A stretch of DNA of 64,000 bases from Roseburia hominis A2-183 (GCF_000225345.1 NC_015977.1:2215501-2279500), one strand, 5' to 3'. Shown: positions 50,539 through 59,144, counted from the stretch's first letter. Notes: generated from the sequence alone by a model not told the origin. Made by a program: numbers and translations.

Positions 50539-51975
50539 TTACCGCTCCGGCCCACGGTCGTGAGACTTATCCCTTTCCTGTCGGGACAGCTGATCGGCGG
50601 TTTTGCGGAGCCGTTCCACTGCTTTCAAATCCTCCCGCATGGATTTCATGGAAAGCGTGTCCGTCTGCTTTCCGGCGGTCAGCTGGTCGATTTCCCGCTG
50701 CCATGCCTTCGGGGTAATTGCCTCACCGCTGTCTTTCAATTCTTTCAGATACCGGGCTGCTGCGTCATACAGGATCAGTTCCCTGCTGTGGCGCTGCTCA
50801 AACTGTTCCCGCTTTTCCGGCTTTACTTTGGCAAGCTGTTTGTGGATGGACTTGTACTGATTGTACTGTTCCCACATCTCCCCGCGCTCGGTAAGAGCGG
50901 CGATCCGGCGTTCTGCCTTGACGATCTTTCCCCGCAGGTCATAGTAACGGATGTTCATATCAGCGATTTTTTCATGGAGCTGCTGCATAGATTGGATGCC
51001 GTTTGCCTGCAAAAAGCTGAATAGTGCAGCGCTTTCCTGCAAGGCCCGGATTTTGCCGGTGCGGGTGCGGGAAGTGTTCAGCTGCTGCTGGGCCTCCCAC
51101 AAGGCGGTCAAGCTGCTTTGCTGTGTTTGTGGTTTTTCCGCTTCATCTTTCGACCAGCGATAAAGACGGGTAATGCGGGCTTTGATTTCTTTCAGCAGCT
51201 TGTTGTCAGCGGCAATCTGCCGGTTTACTTCTCCCTTGTCGGTGCGGATGCCGCGCTTTTCCATTTGGCTGGCGGCTGGCCCCAGATGGACAGAGGGAAT
51301 CTTATCAATGCCCTGCCGCTTGTAGCTGCGGTGGTCAATGCGCTCCGGTCTGCCGGCAGATTCCAGCGCCCGATTGGTGTAGGCCGCCCACGCTGCCCGC
51401 CAAATCTCCACATTTCCTTTATCGTTCCAGTTGGTCGTATCCTCTCTGTGATTTTTCCAGCCGCCTTTCCCATCCGGGATACGCTGTCCATTCTCGTCCA
51501 GATCGTATGCCTTGCGGCACTTTGCGCCCCACTGTCCATTTTCTTTCAGAGGCCGGAGCGTCAGCATGATATGGACATGAGGGTTACCGGTTCCCTTGTC
51601 ATGGATAGCAAAGTCAGCACACATTCCTTTGTCTACAAAGTTGTCCTTCACATAGGTGCGCACAAGGGCAAGCTGCTGTTCACCGGACAGTTCACGGGGC
51701 AGAGCTGCCTCGATCTCACGGGCAAGCTGGCTGTCCCTTGCTTTCTCGATTTGCTCCACGCTGTTCCAGAGGATAGAACGGTCTGCAAATTCCGGCGGGG
51801 CGTGGGCAGGAAGCATGATCTCCGCATGGACAATGCCGCCTTTCCGGGTGTAGTCGTGGGTCATTCCGTCCCATTCATTTGTCAACTTGGTTCCGCTGCG
51901 GTAAGCAGCTGCGGCAACGGCAGAACGGCCTGCGCTGCGCTTGATGATACTGACGGGGATATGACAGAAATCTAT
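50539..51975 (-). CDS. mobA: MobA/MobL relaxase of IME-B (MobQ type)
   Basis: The 478-residue relaxase has the MobQ features: KRSAGRSAVAAAAYRSG near the N-terminus and the His motif DKGTGNPHVHIMLTLRPL. A helical C-terminal half follows. The SD AAGGAGG (51984-51990) is followed after 8 nt by ATA at 51975; the only GTG (51984) overlaps the SD. The start is therefore uncertain and may be near-cognate. An oriT typical for this family lies upstream. Confidence 0.9.
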   Translation of the reverse strand: MDFCHIPVSIIKRSAGRSAVAAAAYRSGTKLTNEWDGMTHDYTRKGGIVHAEIMLPAHAPPEFADRSILWNSVEQIEKARDSQLAREIEAALPRELSGEQQLALVRTYVKDNFVDKGMCADFAIHDKGTGNPHVHIMLTLRPLKENGQWGAKCRKAYDLDENGQRIPDGKGGWKNHREDTTNWNDKGNVEIWRAAWAAYTNRALESAGRPERIDHRSYKRQGIDKIPSVHLGPAASQMEKRGIRTDKGEVNRQIAADNKLLKEIKARITRLYRWSKDEAEKPQTQQSSLTALWEAQQQLNTSRTRTGKIRALQESAALFSFLQANGIQSMQQLHEKIADMNIRYYDLRGKIVKAERRIAALTERGEMWEQYNQYKSIHKQLAKVKPEKREQFEQRHSRELILYDAAARYLKELKDSGEAITPKAWQREIDQLTAGKQTDTLSMKSMREDLKAVERLRKTADQLSRQERDKSHDRGPER

Positions 51976-52127
51976 GGGGAACACCTCCTTTCAGTGAGGG
52001 ATAACAGGCTCTGTGGAGCCGGACAAACGCAAAGTGGGTGTTTGGCTGCGCAGAGCGCACAAGGGGTTTGGGGAGCGTAGCTTCCCATCGCGGACGAAGT
52101 ACGCAACGCCCCCGGCAGGGCGCACAG

Positions 52128-52170
52128 CACCGGCAACGGTGTATAAGTGCGCCCTTGTAAACAAGGGACT
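52128..52170. other. oriT of IME-B (MobQ type)
   Basis: The inverted repeat CACCG/CGGTG (52128-52141) stands just before TAAGTGCGCCCTT (52144-52156), the nick-region pattern of RSF1010/MobQ oriTs as I know it. CCTTGT/ACAAGG and ATAAGT/ACTTAT add further dyad symmetry. It is upstream of the MobQ relaxase gene. Confidence 0.75.
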
Positions 52171-52460
52171 TATGGCGTATCCCCGGATTTTGACAGGTTT
52201 GCAGTCAATTCCGCAGCCCCCGGAAGATGGGACAGGGCAATCAAAAATGCTTTGACCTCTGCGCCGGAAAGGTTGGGAGCCAGCGGAAAAATCCCCTCCA
52301 AAATGGCTCCGCGCTCAATCAGGCGGCGGGTGCGAACCCTGCGTTCTTCGTTTCGCTGCTTGTTCTCCAAAATCTTCTTTCGGTTTTCAAGCTGCCGAAT
52401 CTCCTTCAGAACTTCCTCTTGTTCCTCACTTTTTGTTTGGGCTGTATTCTGTTCGTTCAT
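52170..52460 (-). CDS. DUF3847 family protein
   Basis: The 96-residue protein is a charged coiled coil (EEVLKEIRQLENRKKILENK) with a C-terminal segment ILEGIFPLAPNLSGAEVKAF. DUF3847 proteins accompany MobQ relaxases in Firmicutes elements and are probably relaxosome accessories. The ATG at 52460 follows GAGGTG. Confidence 0.85.
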   Translation of the reverse strand: MNEQNTAQTKSEEQEEVLKEIRQLENRKKILENKQRNEERRVRTRRLIERGAILEGIFPLAPNLSGAEVKAFLIALSHLPGAAELTANLSKSGDTP

Positions 52461-52488
52461 GTCATGCACCTCTTTTCTTTGGAAATAC

Positions 52489-52950
52489 TCATAGATTGAC
52501 CGTCCATTTCTGACGCACAAAGTACCGGCGCAGCCTCCGCAGTGCGGCATGGATGGATTTTCCCGCCTGTGATGGCGTGATACCCTCCATTGCGGCAATA
52601 TCTTTCACTTTCATACCCAGCATATAGCGGGCGTGGACACGGCGGGCCTGCATAGGCGGCAGGGAAGAAATGGCTTCATACAATCGCCGTATCAGTTCTT
52701 CGTATTCGGCTAATTCTTCTTTTTCTATCAGATGATCCTCCGGCGATGGCTGTGCCCAGCCGATTGCGGCATTTTCGATTCCGTCGTTACAATCGAGGGA
52801 ATAAAACGCCTTATACCGGAACATCTTGCGCTCTCTGGCGGCCTCGGCTCTCTTATCCAGAAGAAACGCTTCGACGATCTCATCGGACACCTCCACAAAA
52901 ATGTCCTCTTTGCAAAATGGATAATATTGTTTGAGATTGATGGTCTGCAT
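52489..52950 (-). CDS. Sigma-70-like factor 3 of IME-B
   Basis: The 153-residue protein (MQTINLKQYYPFC...) shares the layout of the ICE sigma-like factor at 19,395: N-terminal motif, YSLDCNDGIENA, and a C-terminal region-4 HTH (GMKVKDIAAMEGITPSQAGKS). It is the third of three tandem homologues and lies 28 bp before the DUF3847 gene. Confidence 0.85.
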   Translation of the reverse strand: MQTINLKQYYPFCKEDIFVEVSDEIVEAFLLDKRAEAARERKMFRYKAFYSLDCNDGIENAAIGWAQPSPEDHLIEKEELAEYEELIRRLYEAISSLPPMQARRVHARYMLGMKVKDIAAMEGITPSQAGKSIHAALRRLRRYFVRQKWTVNL

Positions 52951-52960
52951 AGGCACGCCC

Positions 52961-53413
52961 TCACTCTGTTTGAAAAAGGTCATCATAGCAGCGGCGCATA
53001 TTCCGCAGACCCCGACGGATGGAAACGCTGACCTTGCTGCTGTGGACGCCCTCTCTCCGGGAGATTTCCGGCTGCTTGATACCGGCAATGTAGTAGGCGT
53101 GAACACGGCGGGCCTGTGTCGGAGTGGCATGAGTCAGAGCCACCAGCAGAGCTGCTATCAGGTGCAGGCGGGTGGTCATTTCTTCTCGTTCCAGCAAAAT
53201 ATCTTCCGGCGATCTGCTGTGTTCCAGTGCGTAATTTTCCAGCCAGCTGTATGCGTCCAGAGAGTAGTAGGCGCGGTGGTAGACTTTCCGACGCTCATAG
53301 TTCTCCATCTCCCGCTGGGCCTGATACATCGCTGCCCATACCTCGTCCGTAACATCCACAAACTCGTCATGCCGGTAGTGGGGATACATCCACCGCAGAT
53401 TGATTGTTTTCAT
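52961..53413 (-). CDS. Sigma-70-like factor 2 of IME-B
   Basis: The 150-residue paralogue (MKTINLRWMYPHYRHDEFVD...) has an HTH with EISRREGVHSSKVSVSIRRG. It ends 10 bp before the next sigma-like gene, so the two are co-transcribed. Divergence from its neighbours is high, so this is an old duplication or the proteins have separate promoters to serve. Confidence 0.85.
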   Translation of the reverse strand: MKTINLRWMYPHYRHDEFVDVTDEVWAAMYQAQREMENYERRKVYHRAYYSLDAYSWLENYALEHSRSPEDILLEREEMTTRLHLIAALLVALTHATPTQARRVHAYYIAGIKQPEISRREGVHSSKVSVSIRRGLRNMRRCYDDLFQTE

Positions 53414-53516
53414 AGGCTTACCTCCTGAAAATCGGAGAGGCGGGCAGCTCGTCCGCTGTCCGCCCCTCGCTGAGATAAGGGAAATGATCCCTTTCACTTG
53501 GTAGCCAGAAAACAGG

Positions 53517-53930
53517 TCATTCGTTAAGCCTGTTCTCAAAGAAATTTATAAATTTTTTTCTGACCGCCTCCACACTTTGATACACAGCCACTTTGGAGCA
53601 GCCGCACAGCACACCGATCTCTGCAAGGCTCAGCCCGTCAAGCGCATAGAGCAGGAACCGGCGGCGCTGAGCCTCGGTACAGGTGTCCAGAACCGCCATC
53701 AGCTCATGCAGCGTTTCCATGCGGCAAAGGTATTCTTCCGGCGTTTCACCGTAGGCTCCTACACCCTCGGTGGTAATGATGTACTCGTCAAACTCCCGGC
53801 CATCCCAATGCCGCCGCTGTTCATGAAACAGGTTCTCCGTTTTGTGATCGGCCCGGTCAAGAAATTCATAGACTTCCAGCGTGACCTCCACGGCCACAAC
53901 TTGTCCGTTATAATTGATGGTAACTTCCAT
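53517..53930 (-). CDS. Sigma-70-like factor 1 of IME-B
   Basis: The 137-residue protein (MEVTINYNGQVVAVEVTLEV...) has a C-terminal HTH (LSLAEIGVLCGCSKVAVYQSV). It is the first gene after the leader-peptide/attenuator region, so it is the direct target of that control. The ATG at 53930 follows GGAGG. Confidence 0.85.
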   Translation of the reverse strand: MEVTINYNGQVVAVEVTLEVYEFLDRADHKTENLFHEQRRHWDGREFDEYIITTEGVGAYGETPEEYLCRMETLHELMAVLDTCTEAQRRRFLLYALDGLSLAEIGVLCGCSKVAVYQSVEAVRKKFINFFENRLNE

Positions 53931-54040
53931 CTGCCTTTCCTCCATTCAGATTTTTTGGGTAAATCTGAATGAGGCGGCGGGGAGCGGCACCGGGGATAAA
54001 GTTCGGGCCATGCTGACCCGATGTTCCGGCTCCATAAGGA

Positions 54041-54077
54041 CAAAAAAGCGCCCGGACGGCATAAAGCCATACGAGCG
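54041..54077 (-). terminator. Attenuator terminator of IME-B
   Basis: On the minus strand a 12-bp stem with one mismatch (CGCTCGTATGGC/GCCGTCCGGGCG) and a 5-nt loop is followed by CTTTTTTG. It lies between the 35-residue leader and the first sigma-like gene. Confidence 0.75.
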
Positions 54078-54102
54078 TAATAGAGTATATTTTGTTGTTC
54101 AG

Positions 54103-54210
54103 TTACATGGTATAGTGCATACTGCTGACCGCATTGCTCCGCTGCTGGGAACAGGCTTTTTTTAGCTGGTGCAGATCACGGGCACTGTGAAAAAAGGCAA
54201 AAATAGACAC
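54103..54210 (-). CDS. Leader peptide of IME-B, 35 residues
   Basis: A GTG start at 54210 lies 8 nt after AGGAGG and encodes SIFAFFHSARDLHQLKKA followed by a 16-residue extension ending in MHYTM. The DLHQLKKA core and the preceding aromatic stretch match the ICE leader at 20,019. Together with the masking hairpin and the downstream terminator it looks like a translational attenuator. Confidence 0.65.
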   Translation of the reverse strand: MSIFAFFHSARDLHQLKKACSQQRSNAVSSMHYTM

Positions 54211-54238
54211 GGCGGCAATCCTCCTATGTGCCGCCGTG
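54208..54238 (-). promoter_or_regulatory. Hairpin masking the IME-B leader start
   Basis: Perfect 9-bp arms CACGGCGGC and GCCGCCGTG enclose the AGGAGG in the loop and include the GTG start. The stem differs in sequence from the ICE version but keeps the same arrangement. Confidence 0.7.
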
Positions 54239-54289
54239 GATTTACACGGTGTTAGGTCGTCGTTGGTTTAGGATAAACGAAAAGAAACG

Positions 54290-54376
54290 GCGGCTCTGCA
54301 AATCAAAGCCGCCGCTTCATAGGCGCGTGGAAATGTGTCTGCTTTACGACGGCTTTTTTTCTTTTGCCGTCGTCCG
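54290..54376 (-). terminator. Conserved double-hairpin block after the IME-B cargo
   Basis: GCGGCGGCTTTG-type and GACGGC/GCCGTC hairpins stand just after the lipoprotein gene. The sequence is nearly the same as 20,142-20,230 in the ICE (shared stretches such as TTCATAGGCGCGTG and AAATGTGTCTGCT). Confidence 0.7.
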
Positions 54377-54384
54377 GCAGAATG

Positions 54385-54846
54385 TTACTCCATATTCAAT
54401 TCAATGCTTCCAGTGAAATTTTCACATTCAATGCCGATATAGTTTCCACCTTCAGGGAGTGTAATTGTATCACTATATGTTCCGGTTGTTTCAAGCAAAG
54501 TGACTTCTTCATCAGCTTCAGAAATCCAAAATACTTTTGCAGTTCCATCCGTAACCTCCAGCGCGCAGTCAATAGACAGATCCTTACCCGCTTCACGCTT
54601 TATGGAAGTTCCGCCGAACAAATACTCTGTATCTGAAAAATCCTCATAGTTGGCTGTATAGCTTCCTGTATAATCATCAATTCCTTTTTCTTTCGTACCT
54701 TGTAAGGATGAATTTCCGGTAAGTGCTATGGAACCAGCAGACTGAACAATATTGTTATACTGATCGAGAACTTCATCTTTTGTACAACCGGAAAGCACAG
54801 AAGCGCCCAACAGTATCAAGCATAATGATAGAACTATTTTCTTCAC
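54385..54846 (-). CDS. Lipoprotein of the IME-B ABC operon (LanI-like by position)
   Basis: The 153-residue precursor starts at a GTG (54846), 6 nt after AAGGTG, and has a signal peptide with lipobox LSGC. The mature part is beta-rich (TLPEGGNYIGIECENFTGSI). It is the last gene of the LanFEG-like operon, where lantibiotic operons carry an immunity lipoprotein; the role here is inferred from that position. Confidence 0.8.
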   Translation of the reverse strand: MKKIVLSLCLILLGASVLSGCTKDEVLDQYNNIVQSAGSIALTGNSSLQGTKEKGIDDYTGSYTANYEDFSDTEYLFGGTSIKREAGKDLSIDCALEVTDGTAKVFWISEADEEVTLLETTGTYSDTITLPEGGNYIGIECENFTGSIELNME

Positions 54847-54851
54847 AGGTA

Positions 54852-55667
54852 TCACCTTCCTTTCCTGCGTACAGCACGCTTTCCTTTTCCCTTGGAATTT
54901 GCCTGTTTACGGGATTTTATTTCTTTTTTGTTACTGGACATCAGTAACAACAGCACCGCCCAGAGAACCATGATGCCAACCCCAATGACTGCCAGCAAAG
55001 GATTCGGGGCTGTGGTTGTTCCGGCATATCCACTCATGTCAAAGCCCACTAAAATCAGCGCAGCAGAAAACGGATAGATGCTGGCAAGGATACCGCCTTT
55101 GAAGAACAGCATGCTATATCCAAGGAAAAACGCCAGAATGGAACCTCCCAGATATGCCCCTCGGATCTGCCCAAAAATCAAGATCAGCGGCATACAGACC
55201 AAATAGGTCGTCAGAGCTGCCAACACGATCTGTGTACCTCCATGAAAAAACACTTCCACTGTCAGTCCCGATAATCCAACCGTCAATCCAGTAATCAAGG
55301 TAACGCCAACGCTGTATATTCCCAGCAGGACTGCAAAAATCCCGACCCAAAAGAGCTTAGCTCCCAGCATTTTCGGCATGGAAACAGGAATTGTCATGAT
55401 GTTTTTCAGCGTATCATGGGTGGATTCTCTGTCAATCAGCCAGCTGCCAATCATCACCAGTGAAATCGGAAAAAACATCTGCGTATTGCCCCAGACAACA
55501 TTCTCAAACAGAGTGGAAAAATCATAGTTTGGATTTCGGTACTCCGCCTCCACAATCAGCTGGCTCCCATATTGCACCAACGGACAGAGTGCAAGCGCCA
55601 CCAGCCCCACCCAAAGTATTTGGCACCGGCGTAGCTTGAGCAATTCTGCTTTTAATAAATCCCACAT
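54852..55667 (-). CDS. ABC-2 type permease, LanG-like
   Basis: The 271-residue protein has six predicted membrane segments and starts MWDLLKAELLKLRRCQ, the usual amphipathic N-terminus of lantibiotic-immunity permeases. A basic tail (KSRKQANSKGKGKRAVRRKG) is unusual. It works with the permease and ATPase upstream, probably to expel a peptide from the membrane. Confidence 0.88.
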   Translation of the reverse strand: MWDLLKAELLKLRRCQILWVGLVALALCPLVQYGSQLIVEAEYRNPNYDFSTLFENVVWGNTQMFFPISLVMIGSWLIDRESTHDTLKNIMTIPVSMPKMLGAKLFWVGIFAVLLGIYSVGVTLITGLTVGLSGLTVEVFFHGGTQIVLAALTTYLVCMPLILIFGQIRGAYLGGSILAFFLGYSMLFFKGGILASIYPFSAALILVGFDMSGYAGTTTAPNPLLAVIGVGIMVLWAVLLLLMSSNKKEIKSRKQANSKGKGKRAVRRKGR

Positions 55668-55679
55668 AATTACACCCCC

Positions 55680-56474
55680 TTAGATTTCCTGGCGCCGGTA
55701 AACCAACGCAATCAGCGCAAGAAATACAACGGCTTCCACAACAATCACACCGAACACCTGAACACCATTCAGAAAATACGGACTGATCCGTTCCAACAAG
55801 TCTGCCAATTCCGCACTGGTCTGGCTTTGGTCATAAAATTGGAAGGTCCAGCGGAAAGCCAGCGGTCCCGGAAACAGGGTTCCGATATTCAAACCAAAAG
55901 GCTGTGTGAGGAACGCATCGCTCATCGAAAGGATATAATTTGCAGTCGTATAGAAAAAGGTAATCACGACCGACACGATATAGTTTTTATTAAGAAGAAC
56001 AACGAGCAGGATACATGGAAGTGCGCCTACCCACATAATCAGCCCTTCTTCTATCCCAACGCCAAACAAGATCCAAAACCCAACCGGCTCCCAGCCCTGA
56101 AACAGCAAAACCGCAAGATTTACCAATCCTCCAACTGCCATAAAGCCAACGGCAAACAATAGCAAAACCAGCATCTTGGACAGCACCAACTTGGTTCTGT
56201 TTATCGGTATGGTAACAAGGTTTTTTAGTGTGTCATTGTCCAGCTCCTCAAACAGCAGATTGGAAGCCAGTATCACAAGGAGCGGCATCAAAAGCAAATA
56301 AGCACTGAGCTGGAACAGGCTGGACATCACTCCATTTACAGCATCCACATCAGTGTTTACATCTGCCAGAAAGAAAGCATAAGCCAATGGCATGAAAACA
56401 GAAAGCAGCAGAGAAATAAATACCAAGGGCTTCCGTTTTAATTTCAAAAATTCGCATTTGATTAGTTTAAGCAA
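55680..56474 (-). CDS. ABC-2 type permease, LanE-like
   Basis: This 264-residue six-helix membrane protein starts MLKLIKCEFLKLKRKPLVF, with TLKNLVTIPINRTKLVLSKM in the first loop, both typical of LanE/MutE permeases. It overlaps the ATPase stop by 8 bases and is followed by LanG after 12 bp. Confidence 0.88.
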   Translation of the reverse strand: MLKLIKCEFLKLKRKPLVFISLLLSVFMPLAYAFFLADVNTDVDAVNGVMSSLFQLSAYLLLMPLLVILASNLLFEELDNDTLKNLVTIPINRTKLVLSKMLVLLLFAVGFMAVGGLVNLAVLLFQGWEPVGFWILFGVGIEEGLIMWVGALPCILLVVLLNKNYIVSVVITFFYTTANYILSMSDAFLTQPFGLNIGTLFPGPLAFRWTFQFYDQSQTSAELADLLERISPYFLNGVQVFGVIVVEAVVFLALIALVYRRQEI

Positions 56475-57393
56475 TTCCTTCGCCCCCTGTCACACGCTTG
56501 AAGTAATCTTCAAGACTTTCTTCACAAGTATGCGCCTCCGATACCTCCAATCCGTTTTCTACAAAGGCAGTTACAATTTTCCCCACAGGCAGATCAAGGT
56601 TGTGCAGGCGCAGATTGTGGTCGTCCTGTATGGAAAAATGGTTTTCATGGAAATTGCGTTCCAAAATTCTTGCCGCCTGTGCAGTATCAGAGAGTGTAAA
56701 CCGGATATGCTTACTGCTTTTTTGCTCCAGTTCAGCAAGGCTTTCTTCTTCCAGCAATGCGCCGTGATCGATAATTCCAATATCGTCAGCCAGCAGGGAA
56801 ATCTCCGAAAGAATGTGACTGGAAATCAAAATGGTTTTTCCTCTTGCGTCGCAAAGCTCCCGAATAAAAGAGCGTACTTCTGCAATACCGATAGGATCGA
56901 GACCGTTGATCGGTTCATCCAAAATCAAAAGTTCTGGATCGTGCATAACGGCAAGGGCGATGGCAAGCCGCTGCTTCATACCAAGAGAATACTGAGAAAA
57001 GAGTTTTTTATCTTTGTAGGGAAGTCCTACCAAATCCAGAGCATCTTTGATGGCATGATTGTTTGGTACACCCCGCAGAGTAGCAAAAATACGCAGGTTT
57101 TCTGTGCCGGTCAGATTGGGATAAAAACCGGGGGACTCAATCAAGCTGCCGATACGGGGCAGCAATTTCTTTTCATTCCCCTGTAAAGACTTTCCCCAGA
57201 TTTTGACCTCTCCGGAAGTCGGCTTCGTTAAGCCCAACAGCATTTTCATGGTAGTGGTTTTTCCGGCTCCGTTTCTGCCAAGCAGACCATAAATTCTCCC
57301 ACGCTTCACATGGATATTTAAGTCAGCCACACTCTTTTGCGAGCCATATTGCTTCGTCAGATTTTTTGTTTCAATGATGTAATTTGTATCCAT
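56467..57393 (-). CDS. ABC ATPase, LanF-like (BcrA family)
   Basis: The 308-residue ATPase has Walker A GRNGAGKTTTMK near residue 40, signature YSLGMKQRLAIA, Walker B LLILDEPINGLDP, and a C-terminal extension typical of BcrA/LanF. With LanE and LanG it forms a peptide-antibiotic immunity transporter. The ATG at 57393 follows GGAGG; tandem regulator boxes lie upstream. Confidence 0.93.
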   Translation of the reverse strand: MDTNYIIETKNLTKQYGSQKSVADLNIHVKRGRIYGLLGRNGAGKTTTMKMLLGLTKPTSGEVKIWGKSLQGNEKKLLPRIGSLIESPGFYPNLTGTENLRIFATLRGVPNNHAIKDALDLVGLPYKDKKLFSQYSLGMKQRLAIALAVMHDPELLILDEPINGLDPIGIAEVRSFIRELCDARGKTILISSHILSEISLLADDIGIIDHGALLEEESLAELEQKSSKHIRFTLSDTAQAARILERNFHENHFSIQDDHNLRLHNLDLPVGKIVTAFVENGLEVSEAHTCEESLEDYFKRVTGGEGIA

Positions 57394-57419
57394 ATTCAAA
57401 ACCTCCTGTTCTGTAAGGT

Positions 57420-57473
57420 ATTCTATCACGCCAACCTTGCATTAACCTTGCCGCAACCTTGCATTAACCTTGC
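57420..57473 (-). promoter_or_regulatory. Response-regulator-dependent promoter of the LanFEG-like operon
   Basis: On the minus strand four copies of GCAAGGTT stand at an exact 11-bp period (57473-57433), ending 7 bp before TAGAAT (57425-57420). They replace a normal -35, so transcription should need the OmpR-type regulator encoded upstream. Confidence 0.75.
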
Positions 57474-57528
57474 AATTTGAAATCCGGCAAAAATGACAAA
57501 GGTTCCCGCCATAAAGACGGGAACCCGC

Positions 57529-58446
57529 TTAAATCTCCAAAGGAAAAAGCAACATAAATTCAGTTCCTTTTCCCGGCAAACTTTCAACTGTTATACTCCC
57601 ACCCATCTTTTCTACAAGCTGATGGACAATAGAAAGACCAAGTCCGCTGCCTTTTTCAGAGCGTCCTTTGTCACACTTATAGAGCCGTTCAAAAATGTGT
57701 TTCAAATCTTCCTTCTCAATTCCCACTCCATTATCCGCCAGCAGCAGCTCCATGTTATTTTCCTTCTTTGACAGGGCAATTTTGATTTTGTCTGCATGGC
57801 TGTGAGCAATTACATTTTGAATGAGATTGTTGACGATCCTCATATAGCTGTCCATATCCAATCTTACCCGGACAGGCTGTTCGGGAATATCGATGTCATA
57901 CTCAACCTGTTTATCCTCAAAAATCGGTATCCAGTCAATGAGGATATTTCTTGTCAGCTCTGCGGCCTCAACGCTCTGGATCTCCAAAGCAAACTCGTTT
58001 GAATTTAACTTGAACCAGTCAAAGAGTACATCAATATATTCTTTCAGATCATGGGCTTTCCGGCGGGCGGTTTCAATATAATCATCCCGGTCTTTTCCTG
58101 TGACCAGTCCTTTGTGTGCAGCGTCAAGATACCCAATCAGAGTAGTAAGGGGCGTTCGCACATCGTGGGAAAGGCTCGTCATAAGCTGGCGGTTGGTTTC
58201 TTCTGTCTGCCGTACAGTTGAAAGTCTGCTTTCATAGGCCACAACGATCTCGTTGATTTCATAGGCAAGAGGTGCTGTCAGTTCATTTGTTGCAGATAGA
58301 ATACGCCGGTTGCCATTTCCGTCTTTCACATCAACCAGTGCATCGGTCATTTCTGCGATTTGCTTTTTTACGCGCCGAATGAGAACGATGGAAGTCAATA
58401 CAGCCACAACAGCAATCACAATGGACAAGAATACGATAATTTCCAT
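57529..58446 (-). CDS. Sensor histidine kinase of the IME-B cargo
   Basis: The 305-residue kinase has one strong N-terminal membrane helix (residues 2-22), almost no sensor domain, a HAMP-like linker, an H box (MTSLSHDVRTPLTTL), an N box (IVNNLIQNVIAHS) and G boxes (LADNGVGI, GSGLGLSIVHQL). It is unlike the ICE kinase. It probably senses through the ABC transporter or inside the membrane. Confidence 0.92.
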   Translation of the reverse strand: MEIIVFLSIVIAVVAVLTSIVLIRRVKKQIAEMTDALVDVKDGNGNRRILSATNELTAPLAYEINEIVVAYESRLSTVRQTEETNRQLMTSLSHDVRTPLTTLIGYLDAAHKGLVTGKDRDDYIETARRKAHDLKEYIDVLFDWFKLNSNEFALEIQSVEAAELTRNILIDWIPIFEDKQVEYDIDIPEQPVRVRLDMDSYMRIVNNLIQNVIAHSHADKIKIALSKKENNMELLLADNGVGIEKEDLKHIFERLYKCDKGRSEKGSGLGLSIVHQLVEKMGGSITVESLPGKGTEFMLLFPLEI

Positions 58447-58451
58447 GCTGA

Positions 58452-59144
58452 CTACACCTCCTTATTAAACCGGTAGCCAATCCCTTTGACCGTTTGTATA
58501 TACTTTGGGCTTGAAGGATTGACTTCTAATTTTTTACGAAGTCGGCTGATAATCGCCATAATGTTACTGTCATCATAGAAATATTCTTCGCCCCAAACTT
58601 CCTCATAAATCTGCTGTTTTGTCAAAATTTTCCCTTGATGCTTTGCACAGTACAGGAGCAAATCAAATTCCTTTGGTGGAAGTTCAAAAGTGCCATTTTC
58701 CGTCGTAACAGAACGATTTTCAAGGTCAATTTGCAATCCATCAAAATCCAGTTTTTGCACAGCTCCGGCTTGATGATTAAAACGGGTGTAGCGGCGAATG
58801 AGGGACGCAATACGGGCAATCAGTTCGTCCATATCAAACGGTTTTGTCAGATAATCGTCCGCCCCGGCTCGTAAGCCCCGCACTTTAGAAATGCTGTCAT
58901 TTTTGGATGTGAACATCAAAATCGGCAGGCTGTTCTCTTTGCGGATTTCTTCCAGCGTTTCAAAGCCATCCATACCGGGCATCATCACATCCAGCACTAC
59001 AAGCTGGTATTCCTGCTCTTTTAATTTCTGTAAACCCTCTTTTCCAGTATTACAAAAATCAGCTTCTATGTTTTCTGCTTGTACGCTGCGTTTAATCAAA
59101 GCACACAGTTCTCTGTCATCATCTATAATCAGGATTTTATTCAT
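58452..59144 (-). CDS. OmpR-family response regulator of the IME-B cargo
   Basis: The 230-residue protein has a receiver domain (IIDDDRE, VVLDVMMPGMDG, YLTKPFD) and a winged-helix DNA-binding domain (SNIMAIISRLRKKLEVN). The ATG at 59144 overlaps the helix-turn-helix gene by 8 bases, exactly as in the ICE module. Its likely target is the GCAAGGTT array at 57,433-57,473. Confidence 0.93.
   Translation of the reverse strand: MNKILIIDDDRELCALIKRSVQAENIEADFCNTGKEGLQKLKEQEYQLVVLDVMMPGMDGFETLEEIRKENSLPILMFTSKNDSISKVRGLRAGADDYLTKPFDMDELIARIASLIRRYTRFNHQAGAVQKLDFDGLQIDLENRSVTTENGTFELPPKEFDLLLYCAKHQGKILTKQQIYEEVWGEEYFYDDSNIMAIISRLRKKLEVNPSSPKYIQTVKGIGYRFNKEV

Noticed and set aside
52013..52127. GGGTTTGGGGAG upstream of the IME-B relaxase as a third copy of the ICE/IME-A oriT motif
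   Set aside because: Only about 12 bases match and the second half of the palindrome is missing; the MobQ-type nick region next to it explains oriT better.
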